NCBI GenBank assembly: GCA_963669435.1
Contig: OY770025.1
Span: forward strand, 2,480,001-2,544,000
From: CALJFL01 sp963669435
Lineage (GTDB): Bacteria > Pseudomonadota > Gammaproteobacteria > Pseudomonadales > Halieaceae
DNA: 64,000 nt
Direction of reading: 5' to 3'
In this document: positions 43,089-54,565 of the stretch, one piece after another
Position numbering within the stretch: position 1 is the first letter of the stretch
How the letters are laid out: each line of letters starts with the position of its first letter
Notes under the pieces: generated by a model
Told to the model about the DNA's origin: nothing
Databases searched by the model: none
Seen by the model: the letters and a program-made list of their open reading frames with translations, nothing else
Made by a program: the position numbers and the translations under genes

Positions 43089-43760
43089 CTATAACCCTGT
43101 CTGTTCCCTCAACTTCCGCAACTCCCGCAATTGCTCCTCCCGCGACAATGGCTTGGTTGCGGGCTTTTCCAGCGCTTCTGGTGCAGGTACCTCCAGGCGT
43201 TCGCCACGCATCACCCGCGCGCAATAGCCCTGGTAATGGTCGCGATAGACCGGCCAGGTCACCCGTTCACTGTTATTAGCCAGGAAGAACCAGTCGCTAT
43301 CGCGGCCCGCGAGATAAACTGCGGGGTGACTCCATACCTGTGCGGAGCGGGGTGCCTGCGCGCGACAGGCCTCCAGGTATGCGTCATGGGGGGCAGGTAA
43401 TCCCAGGTCCACCAGGCCCTGCTGGCAGCACTCGTGCATACGGTTCAGTGTTGGCAGGTACTCACTGTTTTCGATGGCGTGCCTGGCGCCCTTGAGAATT
43501 TGCTCCACGGGGTAGTCATGCAACGAATCCAGCCAGAGCTTCTTGATCTGGCTCAGCTGCTCGCCGTCGGGATAGGCGGCATAGTACTGGTTGTGATAAT
43601 TGAGCCGAAACAGGGCGAACACTTGGTTGATCGCCTCAATGTGAGCCTCGCCGGCTGCCTTTCGTTCAGTCTCACTTTGCCCATGAGGTGTCACTGAGGT
43701 CGTCTGCGAGGCTTCTATCCCTTGTACGACCTTGTGGATCAGGTCTCTGCTGTCCGCCAT
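43089..43760 (-). CDS. lambda P-like replication protein (putative helicase loader)
   Basis: 223 residues. Residues 44-115 (INQVFALFRLNYHNQYYAAYP, then LKGARHAIENSEYLPTLNRMHECC) resemble the lambda replication protein P family: a short helical domain with a tryptophan/leucine core and a LPTLNRM stretch like the phage FLPSPGQF motif. Phage P loads DnaB. There is no AAA+ ATPase domain of DnaC type. The tail is basic (LSREEQLRELRKLREQTGL). Its first 89 bases overlap the end of the DnaT-like gene in another frame. The assignment rests on motif resemblance and on the adjacent dnaB. Confidence 0.65.
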   Translation of the reverse strand: MADSRDLIHKVVQGIEASQTTSVTPHGQSETERKAAGEAHIEAINQVFALFRLNYHNQYYAAYPDGEQLSQIKKLWLDSLHDYPVEQILKGARHAIENSEYLPTLNRMHECCQQGLVDLGLPAPHDAYLEACRAQAPRSAQVWSHPAVYLAGRDSDWFFLANNSERVTWPVYRDHYQGYCARVMRGERLEVPAPEALEKPATKPLSREEQLRELRKLREQTGL

Positions 43761-44802
43761 ATTGGTTATCCGATTGCTGCAGCTGGTGCCGTTTAGCCCA
43801 GTGATATTTTACATGCTGAATGAATTTACTGTTCCAAGAGGTCAGTGCCTGATTGCTGTCCCGCCAGTAGACGACAAACTCAGGTAGCAGGGAGCGGGCA
43901 AAGGCCTGGTCGATATGGGACATCTCCAGTATGTCGAACACGTCTGCGCTGGGCTGCCACGTGTCGCTGATGCGCCTGGGCTCGGTGCTGTGCTCCAGGC
44001 CTGAACTGTACTTTGCCCATTGTAGACGGATGTGCTGTACGAACTTTGAATTGAGTTCCCGGGGCGCCGTGCCTCTCTCGCGCCAGTACAGTACAAACTC
44101 TGGAATAGCTTCATTGATGAACGTCGAATCGATCTCCGCGCGCTCAAGAATCTCTAGCGCATCGGTACTGGGACGCCAGTGTTTGTCCAGCGGTAGCGCC
44201 TCCTCAACCTCGAAGCGCTCGGCCTGTTGCTGTTGTGCACGGCGCCAGTTACCGATCACCTGCTGACGAAACTTGTTTTCCCAGGCGTGACTGGTCTCGC
44301 CCCGCTCGCGCCAGTAAAAGATGAAATCTTCGAGTTGTTCCAGTGCGAACTGGCGCGGTATGTTGTGGTTGAGCGTCAGTAATTGCAGCATGTCTTCACT
44401 GGGAGACCAGTTGGCGGGCAGCACCCCGGAGGCGCGCCGGGTAATCGGTGCTGCGGCCGGGGGTGCGTGGACAGGTGCCTGGGGTGAGCGCACGGGCTCA
44501 TTCATTGCGAACACCAATCGCTCCTCGGTGTGTAAAGGCGGCGAATCGATGAGAATGACGCCCTTGTCTACCAGGCTCCTCGAAATACGGTGCAGGTCGA
44601 TGGCGCTCCAGAAGGGCAGGGAACGCATCAGATACTCCCGCTGTACACTCAGCCAGGCAAAGCCCTTGCTAACCTGCGGTGTCTGCAGTTCCAGCTGTGC
44701 GTGCAGATGTTGCAAGAATATGGCTTCCTCCAGGCCTATCGTCGCGGCCAGTCCTGGCGAAAAAGCCAGCTGGCGTTCGGGGACGAGGGAGGAATCTGAC
44801 AT
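43672..44802 (-). CDS. DnaT-like protein with three tandem DnaT domains
   Basis: 376 residues, about twice E. coli DnaT. The N-terminal region (about 8-100: LAFSPGLAATIGLEEAIFLQ, then a winged-helix-like WLSVQREYLMRSLPFWS) resembles DnaT/DnaD N-terminal domains. It is followed by three copies of the single-strand-binding DnaT domain at about 131-187, 209-262 and 282-336, each with W-x-PS-x-D, an acidic helix, F-x-x-YWR and KF-x-QxV/I...W. A Gln/Asp/Arg-rich tail ends the protein. It probably takes part in primosome assembly or restart with the overlapping lambda-P-like protein and DnaB. Confidence 0.82.
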   Translation of the reverse strand: MSDSSLVPERQLAFSPGLAATIGLEEAIFLQHLHAQLELQTPQVSKGFAWLSVQREYLMRSLPFWSAIDLHRISRSLVDKGVILIDSPPLHTEERLVFAMNEPVRSPQAPVHAPPAAAPITRRASGVLPANWSPSEDMLQLLTLNHNIPRQFALEQLEDFIFYWRERGETSHAWENKFRQQVIGNWRRAQQQQAERFEVEEALPLDKHWRPSTDALEILERAEIDSTFINEAIPEFVLYWRERGTAPRELNSKFVQHIRLQWAKYSSGLEHSTEPRRISDTWQPSADVFDILEMSHIDQAFARSLLPEFVVYWRDSNQALTSWNSKFIQHVKYHWAKRHQLQQSDNQYGGQQRPDPQGRTRDRSLADDLSDTSWAK

Positions 44803-44861
44803 GCTTTTACCGGCTACCTAGGTGAAGTCTGCTAGGATACGTTTTTTCCGCGGGGACAGGA

Positions 44862-46244
44862 ATGGCAAAACAGAAAACGGCCTTCGTTTGTGGCGACTGT
44901 GGCTCTGACTACGCCAAGTGGCAAGGCCAGTGCAGCGATTGTGGTGCCTGGAATACCATAGCCGAGATTCGTCTCGGGCCTACAAAATCGAGTGGAAGAA
45001 GTGGCTCGTCGGCGGCCGGCCGGCGCGGCGGGTTCGCTGGCAAGCTCGCGGAGGCTCAGGTACTCAAGGACATCAGTTTTGAAGACTTGCCGCGCTTTAG
45101 CAGCGGCGCGGAGGAGTTCGATCGGGTGCTGGGCGGCGGCCTGGTTCCAGGTTCGGCGATACTGGTGGGAGGTAACCCGGGAGCGGGCAAGAGCACACTG
45201 CTATTGCAAACCATGTGTCACCTGGCTGGCGACATGGAGGCCCTGTACGTCACCGGGGAGGAGTCGCCCCAACAGGTGGCGATGCGTGCCCAGCGCCTGG
45301 GATTGTCCAGCGACAAGCTGCGGCTGATGGCGGAGACCAACATTGAAACCATTGTCGCTGCCGCCGAAGAATTTTCGCCGAAGGTGTTGGTGGTAGATTC
45401 CATTCAGGTTGTGCATACCGACGAGATTGCCTCTGCGCCCGGCAGCGTGTCGCAGGTGCGCGAATGTGCTGCCTACCTGACACGGCTGGCCAAGCAGTCC
45501 GGGATGGTCTTGTTCCTGGTTGGTCATGTCACCAAGGAGGGCTCGCTGGCAGGACCCAAGGTACTTGAGCATATGATCGATTGTTCCATCTTGCTCGAGG
45601 GTAGCGACGATTCGCGCTTCCGCACGTTGCGAGGTCAGAAAAACCGCTTCGGTGCGGTCAATGAATTGGGTATTTTCGCGATGACCGACAAGGGACTGAG
45701 GGAGGTAAAAAACCCCTCGGCCATTTTTCTTGATCGCAGCGAGAGTCCTGCCTCGGGCAGTGCAGTGATGGCCGTATGGGAGGGGACGCGACCGCTGCTG
45801 GTGGAGATTCAGGCGCTGGTTGATGACAGCTCGCTGGGCCACCCGCGGCGCGTAGCGGTGGGCCTGGAACAGAATCGCCTGGCGATGTTGCTGGCGGTGT
45901 TGCATCGCCATGGGGGACTACAACTGGGCGACCAGGATGTGTTTGCCAACGTGGTCGGCGGTGTCAAGGTGTTGGAGACCAGCGCTGACCTGGCGCTCCT
46001 GCTGGCTATCGTGTCCAGTTTCAGGGATCGACAGTTACCGAGGGACATGGTGATCTTTGGTGAGGTTGGCCTGTCCGGTGAGATTCGCCCGGTACCCAGT
46101 GGGCAGGAAAGGCTGGCCGAGGCAGCGAAGCATGGTTTTACCCGCGCCATCGTGCCGCGTGGCAATGCACCCAAGGGCCCGATCAAGGGCATGCAGGTGA
46201 TCGCTGTGTCCAAGCTATCGGAGGCGCTGACAGCCGTTGATTAG
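44862..46244 (+). CDS. radA: DNA repair protein RadA
   Basis: 460 residues. RadA is a recombination helicase that aids branch migration. The N-terminal zinc finger is CGDCGSDYAKWQGQCSDCGAWN. The RecA-like domain has GGNPGAGKST and the RadA-specific KNRFG motif (RGQKNRFGAVNELG). The C-terminal Lon-like domain (ILPRGN-type, seen as AIVPRGNAPKGP) is intact. It is divergent from the DnaT-like gene. Confidence 0.97.
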   Translation: MAKQKTAFVCGDCGSDYAKWQGQCSDCGAWNTIAEIRLGPTKSSGRSGSSAAGRRGGFAGKLAEAQVLKDISFEDLPRFSSGAEEFDRVLGGGLVPGSAILVGGNPGAGKSTLLLQTMCHLAGDMEALYVTGEESPQQVAMRAQRLGLSSDKLRLMAETNIETIVAAAEEFSPKVLVVDSIQVVHTDEIASAPGSVSQVRECAAYLTRLAKQSGMVLFLVGHVTKEGSLAGPKVLEHMIDCSILLEGSDDSRFRTLRGQKNRFGAVNELGIFAMTDKGLREVKNPSAIFLDRSESPASGSAVMAVWEGTRPLLVEIQALVDDSSLGHPRRVAVGLEQNRLAMLLAVLHRHGGLQLGDQDVFANVVGGVKVLETSADLALLLAIVSSFRDRQLPRDMVIFGEVGLSGEIRPVPSGQERLAEAAKHGFTRAIVPRGNAPKGPIKGMQVIAVSKLSEALTAVD

Positions 46245-46282
46245 TATTGTAGTTTCACCCGGCTTGTCATATATATACGTCC

Positions 46283-47343
46283 ATGGATCACAACTCCGCT
46301 CAGCAAGATCTTCCGTCCAGTGATGCGGAGTTTTCCCCGGGTATCTATGCCTGCGGTCGCACCCATGTCGCCCAACGCAAACACAATGAGGATGCCTTTC
46401 TCGTCGAGGCAGAGACCTCGCTGGTGGTGGTGGCCGACGGGGTTGGCGGTCACCAGGCCGGTGAGGTCGCCAGCCGGATTACCGGCGAGTCTATCCAGGC
46501 GGAGATGAATCGCTCGGGGGACCTTGAGCAGCAGTTCGCTATGCCAATCAGCAGGTTATGGCTGGTGTGGAAGCGGGCGTTGGTCGAGAAGGTATGGCGT
46601 CCACTGTCGTCGCCGCCCATTTGCAGGGACCAAAGTTTGATGTGGCCTGGGTCGGGGATAGCCGCGCCTATCTCTGGGACGGATCCTTACACCTGCTGAC
46701 TCGCGATCACTCCTTTGTGGCAGCGCAACTCGAGATGGGCAAAATCACCCTCGAAGAGGCCCGTAATCACCCGCGGAAAAATGTGATCGTCCAGGCCATT
46801 GGCCTGCATAAAGACGGTGATCTGCGCGTCGGTAAAAACTCAGGTGCGCTTGCCCCTGGTGAAATCCTGTTGCTGTGTACAGATGGCCTCAACGATGTGC
46901 TGGAGAACTTGCAGATATCAGCAATTCTCTCGCTGAACTCGTCCCTGGCGGAAAAGTGCGAGGGTCTGATTCAGGCCACCCTGGCCGCGGGCGGCCGAGA
47001 CAACGTTACCGTGGCGCTGCTGGGTGCTGACGTATCGGTAATGAGTACCGGCAAGCGTCCCGAGGTGGTTTGGAGTTTCGACCCCGCGACCGGCCATTAT
47101 GAAGGTCTGCCGGAGTTACTTGACGATACCCATATTGAGGCGCCGGTGGGCACTGAAATGCAGCGTCGTCCGGGCACCACCCAGATCATGAAAGTGGACG
47201 TGATGGAAGAAGTTCGTCGTCGCTCCGGCGAACATCCCCGCCCTGAGAACATGCCGAGCAACACCGGTAATTGGACTTCATTGGTTGTCGGCATTGCCGT
47301 GGCCGGCGTGCTTGCTGCCGCTGCCGCACTGTTTCTGTTGTAA
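46283..47343 (+). pseudogene. PP2C-family phosphatase gene with a one-base frameshift
   Basis: Two frames together make one PP2C protein. The first (from the ATG at 46283) carries HVAQRKHNEDAFLV and VVADGVGGHQAGEVA and loses homology near 46540; the second resumes in frame +1 as ANQQVMAGVEAGVGREGMAST and has VGDSRAYLW, LLCTDGLND, GGRDNVTVALL and a C-terminal membrane helix. One extra base near 46528-46543 would join them. There is no slippery heptamer, so programmed frameshifting is unlikely; it is a recent mutation or a sequencing error. If intact it would be about 350 residues, a Ser/Thr phosphatase anchored like the one at 2976-3848. Confidence 0.82.
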
Positions 47344-47366
47344 GTCAGTCCTGTTGTAAATCAGTC
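47335..47366 (+). repeat. 16-bp tandem duplication over the PP2C stop codon
   Basis: The units 47335-47350 and 47351-47366 differ at one base, and a degenerate third start follows. The first unit contains the TAA that ends the PP2C reading frame. It looks like a small slippage duplication. Confidence 0.7.
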
Positions 47367-47381
47367 CTGCTCTAAGGCGAA

Positions 47382-47750
47382 CTATTCGAGTTTTCGCAGT
47401 TCTTCGTCGAGCGCGGCGGGATCGTCGATGTGGGATGCGAGCAGGTCGTGAAGCCGGGTAATATTGGCCTTGTCCACGTGCTGCACGGAAAACCCAAGTC
47501 TTCCGGACTCTACATGCTGCAGGTATGCATAGAGTTCCAGTCGCTGCTCTTCGTCGATATGAATCACAAGGGTGAACGGCTCGTTATATTGGGCGTCCCA
47601 CACGTCGGGCTGGTCGGTTGCAGCCCCCGCCAGAGACAGGTCTATCAGACGCTGGTGCCAGACACTACCACCCTGCTGTACCTCCACCGGGAGGTCCATG
47701 GCAACACGGGTGAATCGGCGCAGTTCCGGTTTACGGTCGGTCATGGGCAT
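47382..47750 (-). CDS. PilZ-domain protein
   Basis: 122 residues from the ATG at 47750; 47744 and a TTG at 47777 are alternatives. The c-di-GMP-binding signature is complete: RRFTRVAMDLPVEV (the RxxxR motif) and, about 25 residues on, DLSLAGAA (D/NxSxxG). A single PilZ domain acts as a cytoplasmic c-di-GMP receptor; its partner is unknown. It is tail to tail with the PP2C gene and upstream of ettA on the same strand. Confidence 0.88.
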   Translation of the reverse strand: MPMTDRKPELRRFTRVAMDLPVEVQQGGSVWHQRLIDLSLAGAATDQPDVWDAQYNEPFTLVIHIDEEQRLELYAYLQHVESGRLGFSVQHVDKANITRLHDLLASHIDDPAALDEELRKLE

Positions 47751-47818
47751 GCTCTGTGAGGTTCCAGATTCTGCCAACTATAACGCCGGTTCCCAGGCAA
47801 AGCGAGATTGGATAGGCG

Positions 47819-49483
47819 CTATTTCAGCTTTCTGTAACGCAGACGCTGAGGCTGGTCTGCGGCGGCGCCCATGCGCTTGCGCCGATCCTCTTCGTACTCG
47901 CTGAAATTACCCTCGTGGAACACCACGTTGCCATCATCCTCGTAGGCCAGGATATGTGTGGCAATCCGGTCCAGAAACCAGCGATCGTGTGAAATGACCA
48001 TCGCCGAGCCCGGGAAGGCCAGAAGCGCTTCTTCCAGGGCGCGCAGGGTTTCCACATCAAGGTCATTGGTGGGCTCGTCCAACAGGAGCACGTTAGCGCC
48101 CTGTTTCAGCAGCTTGGCAAGGTGCAGGCGATTACGTTCACCCCCGGACAGGTCTTTGACAAACTTTTGCTGATCGGAGCCCTTAAAATTAAAGCGCCCG
48201 GCGTAATTACGCGACCCGACTTCGTAACTGCCGATTCGTAAGATGTCCTGGCCATCTGATAACTCTTCCCAGACCGTCTTTTCGCCAGCCAGGTCGTCAC
48301 GTGATTGGTCCACGTAGGCGAGTTTAACGCTCTGCCCGACTTTAACCGATCCGCCGTCGGGTTGTTCTTCACCCGTAATGATCCTGAACAGCGTTGACTT
48401 GCCCATGCCGTTGGCGCCGATGATGCCGACAATGCTGCCTGGCGGAACGACAAAGCTGATGTCGTCAAACAGCAGCCGGTCGCCGAAGGTCTTTTTCAGA
48501 TTGCTGACTTCCAGTACGTTGTCGCCCAGCCGCGGCCCCGGGGGAATATAGATTTCATTGGTCTCGTTGCGGCTCTGGAAATCCTGGCCTTGCAATTCTT
48601 CAAATCGCTGCAATCGGGCCTTGCTTTTGGCCTGCCTACCCTTGGGATTGGCGCGCACCCACTCGAGCTCGGCCTTAATGGCTTTCTGGTGAGAAGCTTC
48701 CTGGCGCTTCTCCTGCTCCAGCCTTGCCTCTTTGGCATCCAACCAGTCCGAGTAATTGCCCTCGTAGGGGATTCCGCGTCCCCGGTCCAATTCCAGGATC
48801 CAGCCGGCGGCATTGTCCAGGAAGTATCTATCGTGGGTGATTGCGACCACGGTTCCGGAAAAGTCGTGGAGGAATCTTTCCAGCCAGCTAACACTCTCAG
48901 CATCCAGGTGGTTGGTAGGTTCGTCCAACAGCAACATATCAGGGTTGGATAGCAACAGCCGGCACAGGGCCACGCGTCTGCGCTCGCCGCCAGACAGGGT
49001 ACTGACATCCGCGTCCCAGGGCGGCAGTCTGAGCGCGTCGGCCGCTACCTCAAGTTTGTGGTCCAGGTTGTGGGCGTCGGTGGCCTGGATGATGTCTTCC
49101 AGGCGAGCCTGCTCTTTGGCGAGCGCATCGAAGTCCGCATCTGGCTCAGCATAAGCAGCGTAGACTTGCTCCAGGCCGCTCAAGGCATCGATGGCGTCCT
49201 GCACGCCTTCTTCCACGTTGCCACGCACGTCTTTGTCCGTGTTGAGCTGGGGTTCCTGGGGCAGATAGCCAATGTTGATCCCCGGTTGAGGTCGCGCTTC
49301 GCCCAGTATGTCCGTGTCCAACCCGGCCATAATGCGTAGTAACGAGGATTTTCCCGAGCCATTCAATCCCAGCACGCCAATTTTCGCGCCGGGAAAGAAT
49401 GACAAGGAGATGTCTTCGAGGATTTGTTTCTTGGGCGGCACAATCTTGCCGACCCGATTCATGGTGTAAACGTACTGGGCCAT
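47819..49483 (-). CDS. ettA: energy-dependent translational throttle ABC-F protein
   Basis: 554 residues, the usual EttA length. It is an ABC-F ATPase that binds the ribosomal E site and gates the first peptide bond according to ATP/ADP. There are two ATPase domains: Walker A GLNGSGKS and GANGMGKS, signatures LSGGERRRVA and LSGGERNRLH, and Walker B LLLDEPTNHLD and LLLDEPTNDLD. The arm and the interdomain linker with the charged AKSKARLQRFEEL stretch lie between. There is no membrane domain. Confidence 0.96.
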   Translation of the reverse strand: MAQYVYTMNRVGKIVPPKKQILEDISLSFFPGAKIGVLGLNGSGKSSLLRIMAGLDTDILGEARPQPGINIGYLPQEPQLNTDKDVRGNVEEGVQDAIDALSGLEQVYAAYAEPDADFDALAKEQARLEDIIQATDAHNLDHKLEVAADALRLPPWDADVSTLSGGERRRVALCRLLLSNPDMLLLDEPTNHLDAESVSWLERFLHDFSGTVVAITHDRYFLDNAAGWILELDRGRGIPYEGNYSDWLDAKEARLEQEKRQEASHQKAIKAELEWVRANPKGRQAKSKARLQRFEELQGQDFQSRNETNEIYIPPGPRLGDNVLEVSNLKKTFGDRLLFDDISFVVPPGSIVGIIGANGMGKSTLFRIITGEEQPDGGSVKVGQSVKLAYVDQSRDDLAGEKTVWEELSDGQDILRIGSYEVGSRNYAGRFNFKGSDQQKFVKDLSGGERNRLHLAKLLKQGANVLLLDEPTNDLDVETLRALEEALLAFPGSAMVISHDRWFLDRIATHILAYEDDGNVVFHEGNFSEYEEDRRKRMGAAADQPQRLRYRKLK

Positions 49484-49575
49484 CGTGGTCTGAGCGTCGT
49501 TGAATGAGGACGCGATTCTAGCAGCAAATCCCTCGCAGGGTCAGGCCCAACACAGAGGGATTGAGTGAATCGATG

Positions 49576-50919
49576 TCACCCTGTATCCGGCAGGGTGCGT
49601 CCACGGCCGATAGCGTAGTATTCGATATCAAGCGACTCCATATGCTCGGGATCGTACAGGTTACGACCATCGAATATTAGTGCTTGATTCAGCAAGGATT
49701 TCACCTTGCTGAAGTCCGGAGACCAGAATGCCTTCCACTCCGTGCATATTATCAGTGCGTCTGCGCCAGTCAGGGCCAGATCCTTGTCGGGATAGAGTTC
49801 GAGGTCATTGCGATCGCCGTAAATTCGGGCGCAGGCATCGTTGGCCTGGGGGTCATGGGCTTGCACGCGGCCACCCTTTTCCCATATCCCCTCCATCACG
49901 TCCAGGCTGGGAGCTTCGCGCATATCATCTGTATTGGGTTTGAATGATAGGCCCCAGACAGCGATGGTCTTACCCGTAAGGTCATTGCCGAGTCGGCCCA
50001 CCAACTTTTCGGCCAGCTTGCCTTTCTGGCGCTGGTTAGTGTCGTGCACCGCTTGCAGAATATCCGCGTTAGAGCTGTTTTCTGTTGCCAAGTGTTTCAG
50101 GGCCTGAACGTCCTTTGGAAAGCAGGACCCCCCATACCCAGCTCCCGGGTAGATAAACTGGTAGCCAATACGCGGGTCGGAGCCAATCCCCCGACGTACG
50201 TATTCTATATCGGCGCCTACAGTTTCTGCGATGTTCGCGATCTCATTCATAAAGCTGATTTTGGTCGCCAGCAGGGCATTGGCGGCATACTTGGTCAACT
50301 CCGCGCTACGGGTATCAACGGCCATGATTTTTTCGTGGTTGCGGTTGAAGGCACGGTACATACGTCTCAGTTCTTCGGTTACCTGCGGGTTGTCTGTCCC
50401 TATGATAATCCGGTCGGGACTTTGGCAGTCTGATACCGCAGAGCCCTCTTTAAGAAACTCGGGATTGGAGGCCGCGTCAATAACTAGTTCCCGGCCCATG
50501 TCTGCCAGTTTTTGGGTGATTCTCAACTTTACCTTCTCAGTGGTGCCGACCGGGACTGTGGATTTGGTAATTACCACTTTGCGTTCCTGCATGTGGGTGG
50601 CAATGGTGTCTGCTACGCTCATCACCTGGCTAAGATCCGCGCCGCCGTCTGCTTTTGGTGGTGTGCCCACGCAAATGAACAAGTAGTCATTCTCCAGCAC
50701 GGCTTTTGCCGTATCGGTGCTGAAACCAAGAAGCCCATTGTCAATGCCGGTCTGGATCAACTGGCTCAGGTTAGGTTCGTAGAAGGGCACCTCGCCCATA
50801 CTCAACTTCTCAATGCGCGCGGCGTCAACGTCAACGCAGCATACAGTGTGGCCGACGTCCGCAAACACGGCTGCCTGTACTAATCCGACGTAGCCGCAGC
50901 CAAAAATACCTATTCTCAT
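49576..50919 (-). CDS. ugd: UDP-glucose 6-dehydrogenase
   Basis: 447 residues from the ATG at 50919, which follows AGGGGATT; an earlier in-frame ATG at 50967 would add 16 residues before the NAD-binding start MRIGIFGCGYVGLVQAAVF. The enzyme oxidises UDP-glucose twice to UDP-glucuronate. VGTPPKADGGADLS, the catalytic Cys in GYGGSCFPKD, and WGLSFKPNTDDMREAPS are present. It supplies uronic acid for exopolysaccharide or lipopolysaccharide and is divergent from glyA. Confidence 0.96.
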   Translation of the reverse strand: MRIGIFGCGYVGLVQAAVFADVGHTVCCVDVDAARIEKLSMGEVPFYEPNLSQLIQTGIDNGLLGFSTDTAKAVLENDYLFICVGTPPKADGGADLSQVMSVADTIATHMQERKVVITKSTVPVGTTEKVKLRITQKLADMGRELVIDAASNPEFLKEGSAVSDCQSPDRIIIGTDNPQVTEELRRMYRAFNRNHEKIMAVDTRSAELTKYAANALLATKISFMNEIANIAETVGADIEYVRRGIGSDPRIGYQFIYPGAGYGGSCFPKDVQALKHLATENSSNADILQAVHDTNQRQKGKLAEKLVGRLGNDLTGKTIAVWGLSFKPNTDDMREAPSLDVMEGIWEKGGRVQAHDPQANDACARIYGDRNDLELYPDKDLALTGADALIICTEWKAFWSPDFSKVKSLLNQALIFDGRNLYDPEHMESLDIEYYAIGRGRTLPDTG

Positions 50920-51114
50920 TAATCCCCTATTCCTTTTGATCTGTTTTGAAAATTCTTTGCTTGCCACTATATGTCCGAATTATGACAAAAATAAATCACA
51001 GTGACGCACGGGTGCGCAGAATTCTTATCCGCTTTCTATGTTTTTGGGGTAGAATTCGCGGCTTCAAAAGGGGGACGGGCATCCATCAACCCCCGGTATT
51101 TGCAGGGGACCTGT

Positions 51115-52377
51115 ATGTTTGACAGCAAAATGACCATTGAAGGTTTTGATGACGCGATCCTGGGCGCGATCCGCGAGGAAGAGCGCCGCCAGGAAGAGCA
51201 TATCGAACTGATCGCCTCGGAAAACTACACCAGCCCGAGAGTGATGCAGGCGCAGGGTACGGTGTTGACCAATAAGTACGCCGAAGGCTACCCCGGCAAG
51301 CGTTACTACGGTGGCTGTGAATACGTGGATAAGGCTGAAGAGCTGGCTATCGAGCGTGTAAAGGCTCTGTTCGGGGCCGATTACGCCAACGTGCAGCCTC
51401 ATTCAGGTTCGCAGGCCAATGCGGCAGTTTTCCTGGCGCTGGTGGAGCCGGGGGACACTATCCTGGGCATGAGCCTGGCTGACGGCGGCCACCTGACCCA
51501 CGGTGCGAAACCGAATTTTTCCGGTAAGACCTATAACGCAATCCAATATGGCCTGGACGCGGAAACTGGAGAGGTTGATTACGCCCAGGTGGAAGCATTG
51601 GCCCTGGAGCACAAACCAAAAATGATCATTGCCGGCTTTTCGGCGTACAGTCGGATTATGGATTGGGCGCGTTTCCGGGAGATCGCAGACAAGGTGGACG
51701 CCTATCTGATGGTGGATATGGCACACGTAGCTGGCCTGGTGGCCGCGGGCGTTTACCCCAGCCCCATTCCTTACGCTGATGTTGTGACTTCCACCACCCA
51801 CAAGACCCTGCGCGGGCCCCGTGGCGGAGTGATCCTGGCCCGGGCCAACGAAGAACTTGAGAAGAAGTTCAACTCGGCGGTCTTTCCGGGCGGCCAGGGT
51901 GGGCCGCTAATGCATGTAATTGCGGCAAAGGCAGTGAGTTTCCTGGAGGCGCAGGGTGAGGAGTTCGTCAGTTACCAGCAGCAGGTGGTCGCCAATGCCC
52001 GTGCCATGGCCAAAACCTTTATCGACCGAGGGATTAATATTGTCTCTGGTGGCACGGACAACCATCTCATGCTGGTCGATCTCATCGGTCGACCCTATAC
52101 CGGTAAGGACGCAGACGCGGCATTGGGCGCAGCCAACATAACCGTCAACAAAAATGCTGTCCCTGGCGACCCCCGTTCGCCGTTTATCACCTCGGGCTTG
52201 CGCGTGGGTACGCCCGCCATCACCACCCGTGGGTTTGGTGAAGCCGAGACCATTGAGTTGACCGGGTGGATGTGTGACGTGCTGGAATCGCTTGAAAATG
52301 GCGATTCCGAAGCGGTGATTGCCGAGGTAAAGACCAAGGTGCTGGAAATCTGCAGCCGTTTTCCCGTATACAGCTGA
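51115..52377 (+). CDS. glyA: serine hydroxymethyltransferase
   Basis: 420 residues from the ATG at 51115, preceded by CAGGGGACC; the frame is open further upstream but without homology. It is the PLP enzyme that interconverts serine and glycine, charging tetrahydrofolate. ELIASENYTSPRVMQAQG, GANVQPHSGSQAN-type sequence (ANVQPHSGSQAN) and the PLP lysine in TSTTHKTLRGPRGG are diagnostic. Confidence 0.98.
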   Translation: MFDSKMTIEGFDDAILGAIREEERRQEEHIELIASENYTSPRVMQAQGTVLTNKYAEGYPGKRYYGGCEYVDKAEELAIERVKALFGADYANVQPHSGSQANAAVFLALVEPGDTILGMSLADGGHLTHGAKPNFSGKTYNAIQYGLDAETGEVDYAQVEALALEHKPKMIIAGFSAYSRIMDWARFREIADKVDAYLMVDMAHVAGLVAAGVYPSPIPYADVVTSTTHKTLRGPRGGVILARANEELEKKFNSAVFPGGQGGPLMHVIAAKAVSFLEAQGEEFVSYQQQVVANARAMAKTFIDRGINIVSGGTDNHLMLVDLIGRPYTGKDADAALGAANITVNKNAVPGDPRSPFITSGLRVGTPAITTRGFGEAETIELTGWMCDVLESLENGDSEAVIAEVKTKVLEICSRFPVYS

Positions 52378-52434
52378 ACGATTCGATTACGAACACAGGG
52401 CTGCGGTCAGCGTCGAGCCTTTAAATACGGACAT

Positions 52435-52464
52435 AAAAAAAACCGGCGTAAAGCCGGTTTTTTT
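52435..52464. terminator. bidirectional terminator between glyA and fusA
   Basis: AACCGGC (52441-52447) pairs with GCCGGTT (52453-52459) around GTAAA, with an A-run before and a T-run after. It serves glyA on the plus strand and the EF-G gene on the minus strand. Confidence 0.9.
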
Positions 52465-52480
52465 AATCTTGGCCAGCTTG

Positions 52481-54565
<2,085 letters not shown>

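Noticed and set aside
42450..43279. Open frames of 71-142 codons across the palindromic elements, sharing a FREDCLSP peptide on both strands
   Set aside because: The shared peptide is explained by the repeated 62-nt DNA core; the frames have no ribosome-binding sites, cross both arms of the hairpins and show no protein family.
46525..46560. Programmed -1 frameshift in the PP2C gene
   Set aside because: No slippery heptamer or downstream structure is evident at the point where the frames join; a missing base is simpler.
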